Positions 21,786 to 34,934 of a stretch of DNA of 64,000 nucleotides are shown in pieces (the first letter of the stretch is position 1; each line of letters begins with the position of its first letter). Position numbers and translations under genes: made by a program. Source of the DNA: Combretum micranthum (lineage: Eukaryota; Streptophyta; Magnoliopsida; Myrtales; Combretaceae); assembly GCA_024138025.1 (NCBI GenBank), contig JAMXBD010000644.1, forward strand, positions 434,001 through 498,000. Reading direction: 5' to 3'. Below the pieces are notes generated by a model, which worked only from the letters and a program-made list of their open reading frames with translations, made no database searches and had not been told where the DNA came from.

Positions 21786-23223
21786 GTGAGTAACTCAGTC
21801 TTATTACATTGGTTGTGCTTGTAATGTTAGTGAATCTTAAATAAAAGATAATAAAAATTTGGTGTACTGTTTGGTTTGTGAAAACTGTGTATGGTATTAC
21901 ATTGCTTGCCAAGTTACCTTATTATAAGTGATAACAGAATCGTATATGTTTATATTGCCTATATAACATGATTGAGTGTCTGTAATGCTTGATCACCTCC
22001 AAATTGATTAAAAACTACCGATACCATAAAGAAAATCTATCATGCATTACACATTTTACATAAATAGCATTGAGTAAGTGGTAGCCTACTATGTGTCAGT
22101 TTTTCGGATCTGTCACGCCCTGAGGGGTACCCTAAACGTGGCAGTCCGCCGTACACAATACTAAAGCCTAGGAATGACTACCTTAGTCACGCAAAGGCTT
22201 CTATATCATGTACAAGGCGTACATTACAACCAAGGAAACACATCGGAGTAGCGCAATTTATATTGATAATAAATAAATAACAAGGCAAAGAGAATACTTA
22301 TCATAAAACATACATATTGCATTTCAATTCTTAGGGGTGTATCCCTCTATTACCTTCAAATAAATACACATCACTAATCATATAGGTCATTATATATAAA
22401 GAATCTTAAAAATTACTTCATCTTATGATTCCATTCCCTTCATAGAAGCTTAATCATCTTTCCATGACTTCCTTAATGTCATGATCTTCAATTTAAGCCA
22501 CTAATGTACCTGTTTCGACAAAATTTATAGGGGTATAAGCTACAACTAGCTTAGTGAGATATTCCTTTTCATTCGCACCATATAATCAAACAAGTTCATT
22601 TAGATTTTCACTCATATGCTATGCAAACAATGCAGCAATCACATGGTTACGCAAATACATATAGTTATCCGAAAACCATATATAGAACGGATTTACCCCT
22701 CCGTATCAAAGGTTAGGGAATCAGGGTTGAAGGTCCTTGACCTTCTCTGCTAGTCCTCAGGTCCTCACCCTCAGCGTTTGGTTGGCTCGGCTTCGAACTT
22801 AGAGTCGCTTTCCCCTAGCGATTTGGATTCCAGGAAAGAACATGGCCCGTGGCACTGCATGATCACAACCAATCCAACTCTACGCATAGGAGTAGCAGCC
22901 TTCCGAAATAGATGTGACTCGATGGATGCTATGCGTGAGCGATTTAGTTTTCTTAAGTCAAACCTTATTAAGGTTTATTAGGGGCGATCAATCAATTTAG
23001 CAAACAATAAATAATCATACAAGTAAGTAAACAAAAATTATTTAAACAAGCAGTTGAAGTTGCGATATTCTTAATTCTCATTTCATGCATAAACATAGAA
23101 TCACATATATACACATAATCCCGAATTCCCTAAATATATATCCATTTTTATCTTTTCTTAGTATACTAATGCTACTACTTTACAAGCACAAGTAAGGTAA
23201 TGAATTTAGGAGGAATAACTCAT

Positions 23224-23290
23224 TCGTTCATTTTGCTATCTTCTTAGTCGTAGTAATCCTCGGGTAGGGTATTCTCGTATCCTTCGTCAC
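23224..23290 (-). other. Predicted mini-exon of copy A2, 67 nt
   Basis: Acceptor CTAG|GTGACGAAGG intact; downstream donor reads ATGAGT, a C-to-T type change on the + strand. Confidence 0.42.
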
Positions 23291-24614
23291 CTAGATAAAA
23301 GAAATACCCGGGATAAGTCTTTCATGAAATTTCTATCCTTGGAGATTTAAACTTTATTTAAAATCGCAGTAAAATCATATAAGAGGAAATTCCAACTTAA
23401 AATGGCCATAACTTGCTCATTTTAACTCGGAATTTCGCATATAATATATCGTTTTCTACCTATTCGAAAAGATCTATCCATTTCTAAACTTATCTTGGTC
23501 ATAAAAGGTCATTTGGGTTCCGGAAACTTCGGGTACAGATTTAAAACGAATTTTTCTAAACTTTTGCAAATCCGTTTTCTAACTCAACTTTATTTTAAAG
23601 AAAAACCTTTTGAAACAATATATGTATATAATTATATATTTGATAAATACATTGAATATATAGGTAAGCTCACTTTATATGCAAAAATCCTAATGGTAGT
23701 GTCTCAACAACTTATTTCATAAAACAATTCATTTAAACTTTAACTTTGAAAATTTCCTTTCAAGTATTTTAAAGAAACTTTATATTTTTCCTAGGTTGTT
23801 ATAAATGAGTATATTCTTATTTTATTTTCTTCATTCCTTTTTCCAAACAAGTTAAATTTTTCCTTAATCCTTTAGCCTTGCATAAATTTTTCTTCTAGTG
23901 ATTAAAGTTCAAATTTATCAAAAGTATATTAAGTTGATGAAAACCTTTTCATAATTTTGTATTTAGGATGGTTTTTAGAAAATGAATCTTGTCTTCTTAT
24001 ATTTATTTCTAAAATATAAGCTTTTGCTTTCTAAAACTTGTTCTTTCATTTATTTTGAAAAGAATCATCTTTATTCATAAAATCCATTATTGCTAATCTT
24101 ACTTTATTTATATTCTTTTGAAAATGAATTCCTTCTTTTTAGAAATTTGAAAATCATTATTTTTCCTAAGTGGGTTCATTACCTTATGAGTTGATCTTTA
24201 TCTTAACTTTGAAAACTAGTTTGTTTTCTTAGTTTTATTTCGAAGTTTAAAAGAGTTTAAATCTTTAAGCTTTTTGTAAAAACTTTTAATATTAATAAAT
24301 TATATTACTAAAAGCTTAGGTTAACATAATATACAAAGAAAATATTTATTTCTTATGTTTCCTTGGAAATCTATCTTTGTTATTTATGAAAACGTTGAGA
24401 AAACTCTATTTCTATGTTTTTGATAATAACTTCATGACTTTGTGATAAATCGTATAATCGAAAACTTAGCTTTGAGTTCATTAAGTAAAGTAAAATTTTA
24501 TTTTTAGATTAGTTGAGACATTAACATTATGTAAATGCAAGTATCATGAGCATATAAAGTAATAAGAACATAAGAAAATACTAGAAATAAATAATAAGCA
24601 AGAAAAATAAAATA

Positions 24615-24788
24615 TCAAGTATTGGGAACCATAGCTTCATCAAGGTATCCCGGTCAAGTATTGGAGCCTTAGCTTTATCAATGCATCTCGGGACTAAGAA
24701 TGGACTAGTCCCAAAAGATTAAAGAAAATCAATAAAAGATTGTTTTGACTTGATATGGACAAGTCTAAGACTAGAAGACTAGTCTTAA
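24615..24788 (-). other. Tandem hairpin block of copy A2
   Basis: Two ~37-bp CAAGTATTGG units, then stems GGGACT..AGTCCC, GACTTG..CAAGTC and AAGACTAG..CTAGTCTT in a row. This is the fullest version in the window. Confidence 0.65.
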
Positions 24789-27700
24789 TAACAACATAAA
24801 ATAAATAAATTACATAACTTGGAAGTAAATAAATAACAAATGAGCTTATATGCTCTAAATAAATATATATACATAATATAATACCATATATAAGTTAGAT
24901 TAGAGGCAATTAATAACAATAATAATAACAACATAATAAAATAGGAAGCTTATGTAGAAGAATAAAACATGAACATGTTGTTGCTTTTACTACTCATATG
25001 AGTTTCAAAACAACACCATAGTCATGTTAAGTTACATGACATGAGTGAATAATAGTTGGAAGAAATATTTACCTAAAGTGTGTAAGTGGTTTGAAGATGG
25101 TAGTGAATGTATGGTTATGTGGTTATGTGGTTATTGAGAATTGGTAGTTGTAGAGGGAAATTTTGTGAGTATTTGGTCAAAGAGAATTTTGGTAGAGGGA
25201 AATGTTGTAGAGAGAGTTTGTGTAGTGAATTTGAGAGAGTTTTGATAGTGAAATGAATTGTGTAAAAGAGTGGAAGAGGAAGGGGTATTATAGAATTTTG
25301 GAGTGAATTTTAGATGTAATAAAATAAATTGAAAAAGAAATAAAACTGGATGAAATGGGGGACAAGAGGCGCCGGTTTTTGGTCCTTGTGAGGGGGGAAA
25401 TTGATTTTAATTTATTTGTTTGTGTAATAAAAAAGTAATGTGTAAAGTTGATGTGAATAAAATTGTATTGGAAATGAAAAAAGTAAGAAAATGGGTATGT
25501 AGATGTAAGAAATAGGTGTAAGAAAAAGTAGAGATAGTGAAATAGTAATGAATAGTAGAAAAGTATTATGAATAATAGACTAGATAATTAAAGTACTGGT
25601 AGTAATAAAAATACGTGTAATAATGCGATATCTGTAATTTTTAGCTACCGAAAAATTCTAAAACTGATATTTTTGGAATTCTTATATTTTTAATAATCTA
25701 TTGGTATAAACGGAATATTTTTAATATTTCGAGCTCCGGAACACGCTTTTCGAGCATGATCCCTTTTGAGTCCCGAAGGACACTTGAAATTCATGAATCT
25801 GATATTTCTATGTTACCCTATATTATTTCGAACTATTTTAAGCTATTGGCTTAATTTCGTTTTCTAGGGTTTGAGAACATGGGATTGCCGGATCTTAAAC
25901 ACTAGGGTTCGTTATAGACTTTGTTGACTTTAGGGTTTCGGTTTGACTTCTGGTTTCGTTGAGATATTCGTAAGATCGTATAATTTTCGGGTTTTAGGCA
26001 TTTTATATTTTTAGCTCGATATCTGTGGTTTCTCTTATTTTATTTGAGATTATTTAATAGTTTTTAGTTTTCGGGATCGTTTAATCGAGTCTAGGGTTAT
26101 AAGTTGACTCAGTTTGACTTTTGGTAAAAATTTGAAGTTTGTGATTTCTAAAATTTACCGAGGGATTTAAGGTCTTATCATTTGTTGATATGTCGTTTTG
26201 ATTTGCGTTTTAGGAATTGGGTAGATGATTTGACTGTCATACGGATGTTGATTAAACCGGTAGTTGGATTTTATATTTTGTTTCAAGGGCCCCTGTTTTC
26301 TCGAGACTAAGAAATCCTGTTTTTGATCTTATTAAGTTTTAACTTGGTTCTATTTTTAGGTTTCGTTTCCGGTATTGATTTGGTCTAGAATTGGGTTTTT
26401 ATCTTGAGTCGATTTTTTTTTCCGGGATTTGAATTTTGATGTTAGACTTCTAGGATTATTTTCTAAGAATTACAAAAATTTTTGGGGGTTTACAGGATCT
26501 CTAGGAATGCTTGAATTATCTAGGTAAGAGAGCTATTAGTTAATTGCAAGGTTACCTTTGTTCCTGTTAATACCATAGGGACTAAATGGTAAATGAAGGA
26601 CGCCGCTTATAGTTTTACATGGAAATAGCTAACACTTAGTGGAGTTTCTAAAGTTAAAACAGGAAATAAATGATAAAACATGATAAGTTTAAAGAGATAA
26701 CTAAATTGAACATTATTATTTCCTGAAAGCTTAGTCTCTCCTAGGTAGGTGGACCATAGATTGTGATCTTTCAACCTCAATGAGAGGGCGTAAATCTTCA
26801 TCCTGTTTGGATTCCGGGTTATCTAAGCTTGTAATGTTCATATGTTTGATTGGTGCATTTCATATGATTGATAAATAACTTGTATGTAATTTGTGGTAAG
26901 TTCTAGTTATTCATGAGCTTGTGTTTTAGCTCACACTCCAACAGTCCTTTCAGGTTTACTCTACGACCCTGGCTCATTACTAGCAGGAGCATGGTCCCAG
27001 TAAGAGATTAGAAGTCAGAAGCTTAAAGACTAGTATAGGATTAGAATATCTGTATCTCTATTAATCTTTTAATGCATGTGATGTGCATTAGAATCATTAG
27101 CTAAGGATTGTAAGGATTTATAAAGCATATGGTCTGTAATATCTTATTTCGTGATAGTTGTTTAGTAATTTATGCCTTATATATGTTTGTTCATCCTATC
27201 CAAGCAACTAAAAGATTCTGTTTATTGAAATCATGTCATTCCTGGAAGGTAAACTAGTAATGGAAATCAAGTGTTTCTTGATTACTATTATTAGGATACC
27301 CTCGGGGCATGACATTTTATAGTATGTATCAAAAACTCTAGATATAAGAAATAATCTAAATAAGAACTCAAGCTTATTAAAAAGCAAGCATCTGATAACG
27401 CTTTTATTTAGAAAAAGATAATTTATAGATGAATCATTAGGGTTATAAATACATAAGAAAAACATAAATAGATCAATAACTGATAATATAGATTCCAAAT
27501 AAATATTTAGATCACACCATTGTTTTAATTAAGGTATTTTAAAGCTATTAGAGCCTAAAATAAAAATTGACCTATTAAGCTTACAAAACCCTAATCGCGG
27601 GAGATAAAACTCTAAAAATAATTAATCGCGTAAACTCTAAACTCAAAGTTGAACTAAATCACAATTTAGAAAATTTGTAAAACCCTATAAAAAATTCTTG

Positions 27701-28040
27701 GAGACAAAACTCTAAAATAATTCACATATTAGTACATGTTTAGCTTAATACCCTAAAACTAAGATAATTATTAACTAACAAAGATAATAATATTTTTTCT
27801 CTTCAAACTTAGTCAAATTACGGTGCAAGTATGTATGTATATGCGATTTGGATCTTCTCGGTTTGTGCAAGCCAAAATACTCCATAAGTTGTCTAAATAA
27901 TACACTTTCAAAGTCAATAAAACACACACGCGCGCCAATCAAATGGAGCCAGCTAGATGGCCTAATTAATGCAACAAAACAACTTGTTAAAACAGAATGA
28001 AGAAATATCTAGATCGAAATCACATTGGAGGAGCACCACT

Positions 28041-28048
28041 TTCTTCTT

Positions 28049-28078
<30 letters not shown>
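28041..28078. repeat. (TTC)n microsatellite
   Basis: About 12 TTC units directly upstream of the E2 TATA box TATATAAA; pyrimidine-rich on + and could act in the promoter. Confidence 0.9.
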
Positions 28079-28079
<1 letters not shown>

Positions 28080-28085
28080 TATAAA
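28078..28085 (+). promoter_or_regulatory. TATA box of copy E2
   Basis: TATATAAA abutting the (TTC)n run; donor CAAG|GTAAGTT follows about 180 nt later at 28266/28267. Confidence 0.5.
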
Positions 28086-29753
28086 CCTTCTTTATTAACA
28101 AGCTAACAAAGTTATTAAAACCCCATACGCTCCAGCCTTAAAACCACTTGAATCTACAACTAAAACAACAAGAAAACAGACCTAAACTCGTTCCATAACC
28201 TAACTTACAAGAATAAAAGCAAAACTCCATTAAAACACCTCTTTAAGCTTGGAAAAGAACAAACAAGGTAAGTTAATGCGTTTTAAGTTAGTTCTTTGAT
28301 AAAACAACGTCCTAAACCATGTTTTGACAATCTTAGGATCAAAACCAACCCAAGAATGAAGCCCAAAACACCCATATCAAGCTTCAATAAGGTATATTCG
28401 AAAAACCCTAGTTATACCATTTAATTTCGTAAATCAAGAATTATGTGCATGTTATTGTGTTATGAGTTGATATATGTATATATATAACATCTAGAAACAC
28501 TTAGGAAGACTTTAGAAATGATTTTAATGTGTAAAATGGGAGCAAATCGGATCAACTCGATGAAGAAGATAATGAATAGTTGTCACACCCTGAGGGGTAT
28601 CCTAAACGTGGCAGTTCGCCGTATACAATACTAAAGCCTAAGAATGACTATCTCAGTCACGCAAAGGCTTCCATATCATGTACAAAGCGTACATCACAAC
28701 CAAGGGAATGCATCGAAGTAGAACAATTTACATTGATAACGACTAAGTAACAAGGTAAGGAGAATACTTATCATAAAATACAAACATGGTTGATTACAAT
28801 TCTTAGGGGCATACCCCGCTATTGTCTTCAAGTCAATATAAATACACTTCTTAAAAATTTTCAAAACACTAACATAGCATACATTACATATAAGGAATCT
28901 TACAAAGTAACTTCATCATATGTTCCTATTACCTTTATAAAAGTTTAACATCTATCTATGACTTCCTTAATGTCATGATCTTCGATTACAACCATGGGTA
29001 TACTTGTTTCAACAAAATCTATGAGGGTATAAGCTTACAACTAGCTTAGTGAGGTATTCCTTTTCATTTACACCATGATTCCCAGCAAGTTCATTTAAAT
29101 TTTCACGCATATGCTATACATACAATGCAACAATCATGTGATTACAAAACTATATATAGTTATCAAGAAACCATATGTAGAACGGATTTACCCCTCCATA
29201 TCCAAGGTTAAGAAATTGTTTATTAAGATCCTCAACCTTCTACTGCTAGTTCCCAGGTCCCCACCCAAAGCGTTCAGTTGGCTCAGCTTCGAACCTAGAG
29301 TCGCATTCCCCGAGCGATTTGGATTCTTTAGGAAGGAACCTAGACCGTGTCCTAGCACGATAATAGCCAATCCAACTCTACGCGTAGGAGTAGTAGTATT
29401 TCGAAAGAAATGTGACTCGATGGTTGCTATGCGTGAGTATTTTATTTTATTTTATTTTATTCTTAAACCAAACCTTATTAAGGTTTATTAGAGGGCAATC
29501 AATCAATTTAGCAAACAATAAGCAGCATACAAATAAGTAAACAAAACACTTAAACAGGCAGTTTGAAGTTGCGATATTCTTAATTCTCATTTCATCACAT
29601 AGCCATAGAATCACACACACACACACACATATATATATAAATATATATATATCCCAGAATTCCCCAAACATATTCTTTTTCACCTTTAATTAGCATACTA
29701 ATACCACTACTTTACAAGCACAAGCAAGTAAGAAATTAAGAGGAATAACTCAC

Positions 29754-29820
29754 TCGTCTATTTTGCAATCTTCTTAGTCGCAGTAATCCTCAGGAAGGGA
29801 AATCTTGTATTCCTCATCAC
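29754..29820 (-). other. Predicted mini-exon of copy A3, 67 nt
   Basis: Acceptor TTTGTCTAG|GTGATGAG and donor GA|GTGAGTTA, both intact. Confidence 0.5.
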
Positions 29821-32800
29821 CTAGACAAAAGAAATACTCGGGATGAGTATTTCGTAGAAATTCTACTTAAACTTTCTAATTCTATTTCACTATGTTTGTT
29901 AAAATCGCATAAAATGAAATTCCAACTTAAAATGGTCATAACTTGCTCATTTTGACTTGAAATTTCGCATATAATATACCGATTTCTACCTAATAAAAAA
30001 GATCTATCCATTTCTAAGGTTAATTTGCTTATAAAAGGTTGGTCGGGTTCCGAAACCGTAAGGTACATATTCATTACAGAAATTTGTAGTTTTCAAAACA
30101 TAAATTTGCAAACTTTTCATTATCCGAAAATACTTGTACCAAAAATGTAGATAGTAGTATAGTTGGAATAATCCTTTGAATATATATATATATATATATA
30201 TATAGACTCATATTGTATGCAAGATTCTAATGGTATTATCTCAATGATTATAATTCGTAAAACGATGTCTTGCGGTGTTGAAGACTTGTATCTTAACAAT
30301 TTCTTTCCTAAGAATTTCATAATTTCTTGAATTATTATCAATATATTCTTATTTTGTTTTCTAATTTCTTTTCTAAAATAAATTTTCTTAGTTTTGATAT
30401 TTTACAAATTTTACTTTTAGTGATAAAAGAATGAAGTTTTCAAGAGTTTTATTAACTTGTTAATAACTTATAATGATTTGAGTTGTGTATATTTTCTTTT
30501 AAAGAAACGACTTCGATAAACAAGTCTATTTATATTTTCATTCTCCAATCTTCTTTGAAAATAACTTTATTTCTAAAACTTGGTATTTTAACTCTTTTGT
30601 AAATCTTGCTTGGAATAAAATCATATTTCACTATTTTATTAAGTTTTTGATAATATCTATTATTTTTTAAACATCTACTGTTTATATTCTTTTATTTCTT
30701 TGAAAATGAGTTTATCATTTAGAAATATTGGCAAACTTTTATTTTTCTAAGTGAATTTATAATTTAGTGAGTTGATTTTATCTTAACTTATAAAACTTAG
30801 TTTAGTTATTACTCTTAGTAAAAATTCCTACTAGTAAGCTTTTTGAGAAAAGTTTATTTATCAAATAATTCTTATTACTGAGTTTTAATAAACTTTATGT
30901 GACTTATCATAAGAAAAGAAAAAATTTTATTTTGTTAGTTAACCTCTTTGAGAAAATCATTGTAAGCCCTGGAAAATTTCAATAAATAATTTTAAGATGA
31001 ACTTCAAAATAAACCCTAAAAATCACTCCAAATTAAAACCAAATTTCAACTAGTCCAAAAACACTAACGAATTCATAAACTTCTTAATCTTGAGAAAATG
31101 AAAATCTTTAAAAATAAAATAAGAACACAGTGGTCTTCAAATTCAAAACACGACGTACGAAAAATTCCATATTAACTCCAACTTATAAAATCGGGTAATA
31201 TAAAGCCCAAAAACAAACTATTAAAAAGTAAATAATGATTGACCTTCGGAAATAAAACTCGATTCAAGAATTCCGAAAATATTAAGAGATATTAAATACT
31301 TACAAAAATAAAATTTAAAAATAGATTTCTCAAATTAAATGTTGTATAAACATAAATATCAGTTTCCAAATTGGCAAAGGTCTAAACCGGAAAAATCACC
31401 CGGAAACCTTAATCGGAATGCAATAGCCTAAGTCCGGCAACCTAGTGCCCCTAACCCTAGAGGCCGAGGCGTAGCTAAATATGTAGAATAGCTCATAGTA
31501 ATATGAGTTTGTTTAAAAATATCAGATTGGTAAATTTTTGACCTATTTCGAACCCGTTCGGATACAGACTTCGAAAAGCGTGTCCCGGGCTCGAGATATC
31601 AAAAATATACCAATAGTACCGTTAGACTCGTAATTTCATAAGATTTCTAAATATATCAGTTATATAATTTTTCGGGTTATAAAAGTTAGTTATAACCTTT
31701 TTATCGTATTTCCATTATTACCGGTAATTGATTAGACTTTTGCACTATTCATTTTTATTTTATTACAAAATTTTATTATTCTTATAAAGTCTTATATTTT
31801 TAGATAAATATTTTATATGTTATAGAAAATTTTGTTTTTCTAAAATTTAGTTCGTTTCGGGTCTTTACGGGATCAGATTCTGTTTAAGACCCGTACTAAA
31901 AATAAAATAAATTAATTTAATAATTGAAAATATTTTAAAAATATTTTTATTCATAAAATATTTTTTAGAATTTTTCGGGTTATAAAAATATTATTTATAG
32001 CCCATATTCGCGTATTTTGATCATACCGGTAAATATTTGTTAAAATACTAAAATAATTCAAATAATTATTTAAATTTAATTATGAAAAATCTGCTACAAA
32101 TATTTGGAATAAATTTTCTAATTTTATTTTATTTTAATTTATTTTATTAATAAAGTACTTTTACAACCCATACCTTCAAGTACACCTTACACATATCACT
32201 TCTTTTCACTTCAATCTTTCTACACATTATCCCACAATTGATGGCAGATTTTTGACCCTATTTATGGCTGCCATTGTCCTTTATCCACTCATATTTTGAC
32301 TAAAATTAATTATATTTCAATCCTTTTTCAAAAAGTTACATTACACATTAATTACACAATTTAATTCAAGTCAAATTTCAACAATTCCTCTCTTCCCTCC
32401 CATTTCAACGTGCAGCAGCCCCTCCCCTTGGCTGCCCATGTTTTATTTTTTTTCTCTCATTTATTACAATTAAAACACTCATTTCTCTCACTCCTTCATT
32501 TATTCACTTTTCCTCTTTCATTCTTTAACCTTTTCTCTCTCTATTTCCTCTCTTTTCTTCTTCTTCTTGTTCATGTTTCTCCAATAAACAAAGCTGCCCC
32601 CTTCTTCTTCCATGGCTTCCACACTTCATTTTTAAAGATTTTCTAAGCAAATCTTCATCCCAAAGCTCCATAGGTGATATAGGTAAAGTATAATGAAGGT
32701 TTCATGCATCAAATGAACTTCCATAAGCTTAAAAGCTTAGGATGATGATGCCAAAAATGAAATCTTTCTCTTCTCCACTTTTATTACCTTGTATTATAAT

Positions 32801-33119
32801 TATTTTCTTGTTTAAAGTTATTATATTTTGTAGATCTAACTTTTTATGGCTTTGATTTTTGTTTATGCCATAGATCTTGTTATTTAAGTTGTTATTTTTG
32901 TTATTCCTTATGATTTATGCATAGATCTAGCATTCACATGTCTATCTTAGTGATTCATGCATGTAAAACTAGTTTAGAATACTAGATCTAAAGTTTTGAG
33001 TTCATAGATGCATTAGATCTTTGTTTATGTTCATGAACAACTTGCTATAATATGATGATGGTAGGAAAGTTATAGGAAACTCAAGATCTATTTTATTTTC
33101 AAGCAAAATGATTTTTGAA

Positions 33120-34385
33120 AATTCGGATGAAAATGGAACCATAGTTAGAAAAGTGGTTTTTCAACTTCAAAATGTGTATTTTTCATTTAAAATGAAGGGC
33201 TTAGGGTATAGATAACATAAATGAGAAATTTTGATGAGCAAAGTTTAGATCTATGAGTTTAAAGTTTGTTTTCATGGGTTTCATCTAGGTGTATGTTCAT
33301 ATTATGTGTAGACTTTAAATTTGAACTTGAACAAAATTGGTGAAATTCGTATTTTGGCAAGACCAATATTTAAAAACCACTTTCCAAGTGTCAAAATATA
33401 ATTTTTACTTAAGAAAATGAAGGCTTAACATATGTATATCATCAAGACTTCTTTTTACAAGAATCAAAAGTGATTTTCAAAAGTTATTTTCAAAATAAAA
33501 ATTCTATTTTCGGATTTTGGCCAAGGCCTATTTTAAAAACATGTTTTCCAACTCAAAAATGAAGTTTTTATTTAAGAAATGAAAGGCTCTTAGGATAGGA
33601 TATGTAAGGAATGGATTTTCATGAGCTTAGATAGATTTTATCAAAAGATATAACCAAAAATGAATTTTGTAAATTCGGATCCCAACCAAGACTAATTTTT
33701 AGAACCCATGTATCAACTCCAAAACTCATGTTTTATGTGAAAAATGAAGTATATAGGTAATAGATATCATTGAGCAATGATTTTTACAAGTTAAAATGAG
33801 TTTAGGCATGAGTAATGTGTAAAACAAGTAATGGAATTAAAATGGAAAATTTTAAGTTAGTAGTCAATTTGTGAAATTCGTAATTTTGAATGAAGGCCAT
33901 AAGAACACCTAGTATTCAAGCTCAAAATGGATGTTTTATGTGTTAAATGAAGTCCTTAAGTAATTGATATAGTGAAGCCTTAAATTTTAATGCATTAAAC
34001 AAGTTTTTCCCAAAGGAATCATGCAAAAAGTGGATTTTCTAAAATTCGGATTTTTGAGTAGATCATATTGGAAAACATATTTGCAAAGCGTAAAATGCAA
34101 ATTTTTGTGTAAGAATGAAGCCCTTAGTAGTTATATATGGTTGAGCCTTAAATTTCTAAGTATCAAATGATTTTTTTTTACTTAAAGGAATCACTCAAAA
34201 ACTAATTTTTGTAAAATTCGGATTTTGGAATCAACCCCACTTGAAAACATGTTTACAAAGTGCAAAATGGAAATTTTTATGAAGAAATGAAAGTCATAAG
34301 TAATAGATATAATGAAGACTCAATTTTAACAAAAATAATTATATTTTCTTAAGTAATAAATGCAAAACAAATGGAAATAATCAAA
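33120..34385 (+). repeat. Satellite-like tandem array, 7 units of ~156-224 nt (B1)
   Basis: Diverged units start near AATTCGG/AATTCGT at about 33120, 33344, 33500, 33672, 33875, 34043 and 34215. Each then has a CAA..CCA..AAAACATGTTT-like part, an AAAATG..TTTTTAT part, an AAATGAAG part and a TAGATAT..TGA part. The array sits in the predicted intron, just before the mini-exon. Copy C2 holds three units with the same spacings as units 4-6. Confidence 0.75.
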
Positions 34386-34864
34386 GTTAGAAAACTAGAT
34401 TTTTCATAAGTAGTTGTTATTATGGTCTTGCAAGATAAAAAGTTATAAAATTTCCTTTTAGCAAAAATCATCAAGATCATGCATACATTAAACTCATCTC
34501 ATGTCATTCATGTTAGGAAATCATTCATATTGCATGTATAGCTAATCTACATAGTAGAAACATTACAAACATTTACAAAACTATTTTTCGGAATCGGAAA
34601 CCGTTACTGATCAGATCTGATCCCTCTGTTCCGAGACCTAAATGTTTTCAAAACTTAAAAATAATATTAGAAATAGATAGATCTTTCGAAGTAGATAGAA
34701 ATCGATATATAATTTGCGAGATTCCGAGTTAAAATGACCAAGTTATGGCCGTTTTAAGTTGGAATTCCCGCTTAGGACGAGAATTACGAATTTGATAGAT
34801 TGTGTGAGATAGCTTGGACTAGTTAAGTGATGAAATACTTATTAGGGTATTTCTTCCTTTTTAG

Positions 34865-34934
34865 GTGACCCCGATATCGACGATTCCCTACCACCGGATT
34901 ACTTATACTAAGAGACCGGTGATCCAATGGCCGA
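34865..34934 (+). other. Predicted mini-exon of copy B1, 70 nt
   Basis: Preceded by TATTTCTTCCTTTTTAG, a textbook pyrimidine tract and acceptor, and followed by GTGAGTATT. B2 and B3 have 70-nt equivalents. Confidence 0.55.

Larger units (their letters stand above)
22111..26494 (-). mobile_element. TGTCACG-family copy A2, complete
   Basis: 4384 bp from TGTCACGCCC to GGGGTTTACA with perfect GGATC duplication (22106-22110, 26495-26499). Very similar to A1 over its length. - sense: a worn TATTATAG box near 25286-25293, donor TTTAG|GTAAATA at 25073/25072, intron-like stretch of about 1.8 kb, 67-nt mini-exon 23224-23290 (second donor changed to ATGAGT), hairpin TAAGCTAGTTGTAGCTTA at 22536-22553. 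Inserted in copy E1. Confidence 0.9.
15454..27314 (+). mobile_element. TGTCACG-family copy E1 with two nested insertions
   Basis: The ends TGTAAACCCC and GGGGCATGACA are flanked by TTTTA on both sides (15449-15453, 27315-27319). Removing copies at 18228-21650 and 22111-26494 leaves about 4.0 kb. In + sense it has a TATA-like box at 16595-16606, a leader of about 185 nt, a strong donor CAAG|GTAAGT (16785/16786), about 1.5 kb of intron-like DNA with a large AT-rich simple-sequence tract (17200-17780), acceptor CTCAATAG and a 60-nt mini-exon at 21726-21785 followed by GCAG|GTGAGT. No coding capacity. Confidence 0.88.

Noticed and set aside
24615..24788. Tandem hairpin block as a CRISPR array or attachment site
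   Set aside because: One or two repeat units only, no spacers, plant nuclear context.
30181..30204. (AT)n runs at 30181-30204, 36005-36027 and 48894-48914
   Set aside because: Ordinary microsatellites at variable length in family introns; noted but not treated as separate findings.
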